This document shows positions 5,072 to 8,023 of a stretch of DNA of 8,023 bases, in pieces. The position numbers and the translations under genes were made by a program. Position 1 is the first letter of the stretch; each line of letters opens with the position of its first letter. Under the pieces are notes generated by a model that saw only the letters and a program-made list of their open reading frames with translations, had not been told where the DNA came from and did not search any database. This DNA comes from Pseudomonadota bacterium (lineage in GTDB: Bacteria > Desulfobacterota > Desulfovibrionia > Desulfovibrionales > Desulfovibrionaceae). The stretch spans positions 1 through 8,023 of the forward strand of contig JAHJKV010000101.1 of assembly GCA_018822065.1 (NCBI GenBank), given 5' to 3'.

Positions 5072-6256
5072 TTACGATCGGTAATCCGCATTGATACTCA
5101 CATAATCACGCGAAAGGTCCGAGGCGGCAAGCTCATATCCACCGCCACCTTCGCCCAAAAGGATGACGATCTCGATGTCGGGCCCGTTCATGATCGGGGC
5201 CAGGAGGGAGTCCATGTCGCCGGGGGCGGGCTGGCCCTTTTCAAACACGACGATGCCGCCGATCTTGAGGACCAGGTCCTCGGCCCGGAACAGGGCACCA
5301 CTCCGACCAGCAGCGGCCACGATGCGTCCCCAGTTAGGGTCGCACCCGAACAGGGCCGTCTTCACCAGCGGGGAATGCCCGATGGCCCGGGCGGCCAGTT
5401 CGGCCTGGGCTGCATCCGATGCCCCGGCGACCCGAATCCGGGCAACCTTGGTGCCACCCTCGGCGTCCTGGACAATCTTATAGGCCAACTCCCGGCATAT
5501 CTCGCACAGGGCAGACTCCAGGGCCTCACGGTCCGCATCGCTCCCGGCCCGGACCCCTGCTGCACCGTTGGCCAGGGCCAGGATCGTATCGTTGGTGGAG
5601 GTGTCGCCGTCCACGGTGATCCGGTTGAAGGAGATGTTCACGCAGCGGACCAGGGCCTGGCCCCACCAGTCGGCGTCCACTTCGGCGTCGCAGATGATGA
5701 ACCCAAGCAGGGTGGCCATGTCCGGGCAGATCATGCCCGCGCCCTTGGCCATGCCGAAGAGCCGGGCCGGACCGGAGGACAGTTCGACCTCGACCCCGAC
5801 AGTCTTGGGCACCGTGTCCGTGGTCATGATGGCCCGGGAGACATCCGCCGCACTGCTGGCACCCAGATTTTCACGCACCAGAGGCATGGCAGCAGCCCAG
5901 AGGTCCATCTTGAGCTGGGCACCAATGACCCCGGTGGAGGCAACCAGCACCTCTTCGGGCCGCACGCCCACGGCCTCGGCGATCATCTCCTGGGTACGGA
6001 GACAATTGGCATCTCCCTCGGCCCCGGTGCAGGCATTGGCCTGACCGGAATTAACCAGGATGGCCCGGGCGTAAGGGCGTTTTGCAAGCAGCTGCTTGCA
6101 GCGCACCACAGGGGCGGCGGTAAAGATATTGCGGGTAAAGGTCCCGGCGGCCACGGCGTCAGCGTCGCTGACAATGACCCCAAGGTCCAGGCGATCCTTT
6201 TTCTTGAATCCAGCCGCAACGGCTGCAAAACGATATCCCTTGGGCAATTCGGTCAT
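5072..6256 (-). CDS. argJ: Bifunctional glutamate N-acetyltransferase / ornithine acetyltransferase ArgJ
   Basis: ArgJ transfers the acetyl group from N-acetylornithine to glutamate, recycling it in arginine biosynthesis; bifunctional forms also use acetyl-CoA. The 394-residue cytoplasmic precursor has normal length. Family landmarks are NSGQANACTG (69-78), STGVIG (107-112, T108-G109 oxyanion hole), and KGAGMICPDMATLLGF (171-186), whose T182 is the nucleophile and the self-cleavage point (after A181) giving alpha and beta chains. Also present are DGDTSTNDT (217-224), GCDPNWGRI (304-312) and the C-terminal INADYRS. ATG at 6256 is chosen from AGGAGG 8 nt upstream; the frame extends to 6307 without family similarity. 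Whether it is monofunctional or bifunctional cannot be read from sequence. An argJ normally implies the acetyl-cycle version of the pathway. Confidence 0.97.
   Translation of the reverse strand: MTELPKGYRFAAVAAGFKKKDRLDLGVIVSDADAVAAGTFTRNIFTAAPVVRCKQLLAKRPYARAILVNSGQANACTGAEGDANCLRTQEMIAEAVGVRPEEVLVASTGVIGAQLKMDLWAAAMPLVRENLGASSAADVSRAIMTTDTVPKTVGVEVELSSGPARLFGMAKGAGMICPDMATLLGFIICDAEVDADWWGQALVRCVNISFNRITVDGDTSTNDTILALANGAAGVRAGSDADREALESALCEICRELAYKIVQDAEGGTKVARIRVAGASDAAQAELAARAIGHSPLVKTALFGCDPNWGRIVAAAGRSGALFRAEDLVLKIGGIVVFEKGQPAPGDMDSLLAPIMNGPDIEIVILLGEGGGGYELAASDLSRDYVSINADYRS
5267..5281. repeat. 15-bp odd palindrome inside argJ
   Basis: Arms GAGGACC (5267-5273) and GGTCCTC (5275-5281) are perfectly complementary about a single central base. 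A second one of the same form (GTCAGCG / CGCTGAC around one base) occurs at 6158-6172. Both lie within coding sequence and their significance is unknown. Confidence 0.5.
6083..6100. repeat. 18-bp perfect palindrome inside argJ
   Basis: TGCAAGCAG (6083-6091) is followed directly by its reverse complement CTGCTTGCA (6092-6100). It encodes residues 53-58 (CKQLLA) of ArgJ, a surface-type stretch between conserved blocks. Confidence 0.85.
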
Positions 6257-6350
6257 GCGCCCTTCCTCCTGTAAATAACATGATGGGAAAGGACGGTGTA
6301 CCTCCACTCCAGCCCAAAGCGCAAGCCTCGGATTGAAGCGAGAGGACCGA
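6257..6350. other. 94-nt spacer between the oxidoreductase gene and argJ
   Basis: It contains the argJ ribosome binding site next to the start codon. I see no hairpin with a T-run and no convincing promoter boxes, so argJ may be read through from the oxidoreductase gene or use a promoter I cannot recognise. Confidence 0.5.
6265..6270 (-). promoter_or_regulatory. Ribosome binding site of argJ
   Basis: A perfect AGGAGG on the minus strand, 8 nt before the ATG at 6256. It identifies this start rather than the longer frame to 6307. Confidence 0.85.
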
Positions 6351-7685
6351 TCAGTCCAACATGTACTTCAGGTAGTACCCGCAGGTGGGGTAGGCCCAGA
6401 CCGTTTTACGCAAACCGGAGAGCGGGGTCTTCAGGCGGATGAAGGCCGCGAAGGTATTGATCAGCTCTTCGGCGGCATGGCCAAAGAGATGGGCCCCCAA
6501 GATGCGGTCTTCCTCCTCGCTGAGCACGAGTCGGTAGCCGCCCGCCTGTTCTCCCAGTCGTTTCCAGGGAAACGATTGGGAAAGATCACCGGTCTTGACC
6601 CGGTGGGGGATGTTCATCTGCCGGGCCATCTCCACAGCCAACCCGGCCGAGGCGATGGGCGGCAGGGTGAAGCAGACCGATGGCACGCCCTCAAAGTCCG
6701 GCATGCTCGTGTTGCCGTTCAGGATGTTTTCGGCCAGGGCGATCGACTCGATGGTCGCCGTGGGAGTAAGGCCGAATGGAGTGTCCGCCGCGTCACCAGC
6801 CGCATAGACCGCCGGGTTGGTGATGGACTGAAGGAAATCGTTGACCTCGATACCGTGGCGTGAATGCGCCACCGTCCCGGCGTTCAGGTCCAGGCCGTCC
6901 AGGTCCGGGATACGGCCCGTGCAGTTCACGGCCATCTGGCAGGTCTTGGTCGTGCCGTCACTCAAGCTGAGCACGATCTGCCCTTCCTCAAGCGTCGCAG
7001 CCTGGGCCGTGGGTCCGATACGCAGATCGATGCCAGCCTCGCGGGTGGCGGTCACCAGTTGCTCCACCAACTCGGGATCAAAACCCTTGAGCAGTTGGGA
7101 TCGACTGAACACGGACACCCTGGCCCCGCAGTGGGCCGCGATATGCGCCAGTTCCATGGCGATGAACCCGCCGCCGAGAAAAACGATCTCCCGGGGTAGC
7201 TCATTCAGGGCCAAAAAATCGTCACTTGTAGAGAGGTGTTCGCTGCCGGGAACATCCAAAGGCCGGGGGCGCATGCCCGGACAGAGCACCAGGTTCGTGC
7301 CTTGCAGTTCCTCGCCTCCCACAACCACGATGTCCGGCCCGGTCATCCGGGCCACGCCGTAATACAGGTCCACCCCGATCTCGAAGTAATGGTTCTCCAC
7401 CTGCTCGGAGATAGGTTCCACGAAGGAGTCGCGGAACCGGGCCAGGACGGGCCAGTCCACGCCGGGCTGGGAGGCAATGCCCAATCCGGCAAGGCTGGAA
7501 GCTGCGTGCCGGGCCTCGGCAGCAGCCATGAGCACCTTCTTGGGGTTGCAGCCCCGTAAAGGGCAGACCCCGCCAAACCCATCCTTTTCCACCAGGGCCA
7601 CACTTTGTCCGGCAGCGCGAAGTCGACGGGCAGCCTCACCTCCAGCCGGACCGGAACCAACGACCACGGTATCGTAGGATTTCAT
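6351..7685 (-). CDS. FAD-dependent pyridine nucleotide-disulfide oxidoreductase (class I fold), atypical C-terminus
   Basis: Flavoenzyme of the glutathione reductase / dihydrolipoamide dehydrogenase / mercuric reductase family, 444 residues, cytoplasmic. The FAD-binding GSGPAGGEAA (10-19) and E33 are followed by a redox-type pair C41-C46 in GGVCPLRGCNPKK, the NAD(P)-binding GGGFIAMELA (171-180), the second FAD motif AAGDAADTP (295-303) and a C-terminal dimerisation domain (about 335-444). The normal HPTxxE catalytic pair is replaced: the motif reads AYPTCGYY, with Y432 for His and Y437 for Glu. It is therefore unlikely to be a standard glutathione reductase or Lpd; the substrate is unknown. 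The ATG start has GGGGGAG 3 nt upstream and lies 11 nt after the preceding gene. I cannot tell NADH from NADPH use. Confidence 0.92.
   Translation of the reverse strand: MKSYDTVVVGSGPAGGEAARRLRAAGQSVALVEKDGFGGVCPLRGCNPKKVLMAAAEARHAASSLAGLGIASQPGVDWPVLARFRDSFVEPISEQVENHYFEIGVDLYYGVARMTGPDIVVVGGEELQGTNLVLCPGMRPRPLDVPGSEHLSTSDDFLALNELPREIVFLGGGFIAMELAHIAAHCGARVSVFSRSQLLKGFDPELVEQLVTATREAGIDLRIGPTAQAATLEEGQIVLSLSDGTTKTCQMAVNCTGRIPDLDGLDLNAGTVAHSRHGIEVNDFLQSITNPAVYAAGDAADTPFGLTPTATIESIALAENILNGNTSMPDFEGVPSVCFTLPPIASAGLAVEMARQMNIPHRVKTGDLSQSFPWKRLGEQAGGYRLVLSEEEDRILGAHLFGHAAEELINTFAAFIRLKTPLSGLRKTVWAYPTCGYYLKYMLD
6552..6581. repeat. 13-bp-stem inverted repeat with 4-nt loop inside the oxidoreductase gene
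   Basis: Left arm TCCCAGTCGTTTC (6552-6564), loop CAGG, right arm GAAACGATTGGGA (6569-6581), with one mismatch (G·T). It encodes residues 369-378 (SQSFPWKRLG) in the C-terminal domain. There is no T-run, so it is not an intrinsic terminator. Confidence 0.85.
7336..7353. repeat. 7-bp GC-rich hairpin inside the oxidoreductase gene
   Basis: Arms GGCCCGG (7336-7342) and CCGGGCC (7347-7353) flank the loop TCAT. The match is perfect and GC-only, but this length is expected occasionally in such DNA. A similar 7-bp hairpin (CGGCGAG / CTCGCCG) sits in mlaC at 1843-1860. Confidence 0.5.
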
Positions 7686-7696
7686 GCTCTCCCCCG

Positions 7697-8023
7697 TTAG
7701 CCCTCAAGCGCCTTGATCAACCATTCCTTGACTGCGGGGGTCAACTCGTGGATACCCTTGAGATTTCCGTATTCCTTAAGGAATCCCTTGGCAATGTCGG
7801 CAGGGAGGTACTTCTGGCAAAGGGTCTGGGAGCCCCACTTGTTCATCTTCATAAGCGCGACCTTGGGCTTATCCTTCTCCCAGGAGTCGACGACGAAGTA
7901 GATGGAATAGGCGTCGGTAGTCGCCACAGGCTGGCGCATGGCATCGTGCCAATTGTTGTTGCCCCATTCCAGATACATGGTCATGGCATCGGTGTGGATC
8001 ATATCCCAGTTGACTTCGTTGAG
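7697..8023 (-). CDS. Conserved-looking hypothetical protein, 5' end cut by the window
   Basis: 108 residues are visible, ending in VKEWLIKALEG. The frame is open to the window edge; an ATG at 8002 would give 101 residues but has no good ribosome binding site, so the true start probably lies outside. I do not recognise the family. The visible part is soluble, without signal peptide or membrane segment, mixed in charge and rich in Trp and Tyr (WGNNNWHDAM, YSIYFVVDSWEKDKPKVALMKMNKWGS), with a single Cys and a helical C-terminus. The compact alternation resembles a small alpha/beta domain. It lies 11 nt before the oxidoreductase gene and is very likely co-transcribed with it. No function is assigned. 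Confidence 0.8.
   Translation of the reverse strand, partial: LNEVNWDMIHTDAMTMYLEWGNNNWHDAMRQPVATTDAYSIYFVVDSWEKDKPKVALMKMNKWGSQTLCQKYLPADIAKGFLKEYGNLKGIHELTPAVKEWLIKALEG
7771..7784. repeat. 14-bp perfect palindrome inside the hypothetical gene
   Basis: ATTCCTTAAGGAAT is its own reverse complement. It lies in coding sequence; a single palindrome of this length is only mildly unusual. Confidence 0.6.

Noticed and set aside
4814..6274. 486-codon open frame on the plus strand opposite argJ and the HD-domain gene
   Set aside because: It is antisense to two genes with full family signatures. Its product is low in complexity (Gly, His, Asp, Pro rich), as expected from the reverse reading of GC-rich codons.
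6257..6307. N-terminal extension of ArgJ
   Set aside because: The extra 17 residues have no family similarity and the segment contains the perfect AGGAGG serving the ATG at 6256.
6271..6345. Possible argJ promoter in the 94-nt spacer
   Set aside because: Only a poor TATTTA-like box is present and it abuts the ribosome binding site; no -35 at a sensible distance.
6841..7362. 173-codon plus-strand open frame opposite the oxidoreductase
   Set aside because: Ser/Pro-rich shadow of a well-supported gene, with no ribosome binding site and no recognised motif.

Overview
The window reads like chromosomal core DNA of a diderm (outer-membrane) bacterium. The gene set and moderately GC-rich composition fit a sulfate-reducing deltaproteobacterium of the Desulfovibrio/Pseudodesulfovibrio type; this is an inference from protein flavour, not proven. 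Every convincing gene lies on the minus strand, so transcription runs from high to low coordinates. I see no mobile element, CRISPR array, tRNA or rRNA.

Right half, in transcription order. A small protein of unknown function (7697-8023, cut by the window edge) is followed 11 nt later by an FAD-dependent pyridine nucleotide-disulfide oxidoreductase (6351-7685). After a 94-nt gap comes argJ, the arginine-biosynthesis acetyltransferase (5072-6256), and 24 nt further an HD-domain phosphohydrolase of the YfbR/HDDC2 type (4424-5047). The oxidoreductase keeps the redox CxxxxC pair, but the usual C-terminal His-Glu pair is replaced by Tyr-Tyr.

An AT-rich 129-nt spacer (4295-4423) separates this group from the next and carries the best promoter candidates in the window.

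Left half: a compact operon for lipid transport between inner and outer membrane (Mla system). The order is mlaE (permease), mlaF (ATPase), mlaD (MCE protein), mlaC (periplasmic carrier), mlaA (outer-membrane component), then a YfcE-type metallophosphoesterase whose start overlaps the mlaA stop. MlaE, MlaF and MlaD would form the inner-membrane complex, MlaC would ferry lipid across the periplasm, and MlaA would sit in the outer membrane. Unlike E. coli, mlaA is in the operon and no mlaB (STAS) gene is present. MlaA lacks the lipobox cysteine. A strong hairpin plus T-run at 1-39 points in the plus direction and probably ends a convergent gene to the left.

The content is mostly ordinary housekeeping. 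The least expected signal is a set of long, near-perfect inverted repeats inside coding sequences (22-bp palindrome in mlaC, 18-bp palindrome in argJ, 11-bp-stem hairpin in the phosphoesterase, 13-bp-stem hairpin in the oxidoreductase). By a rough uniform-base estimate these exceed chance. I did not find convincing evidence of a wholly new system.
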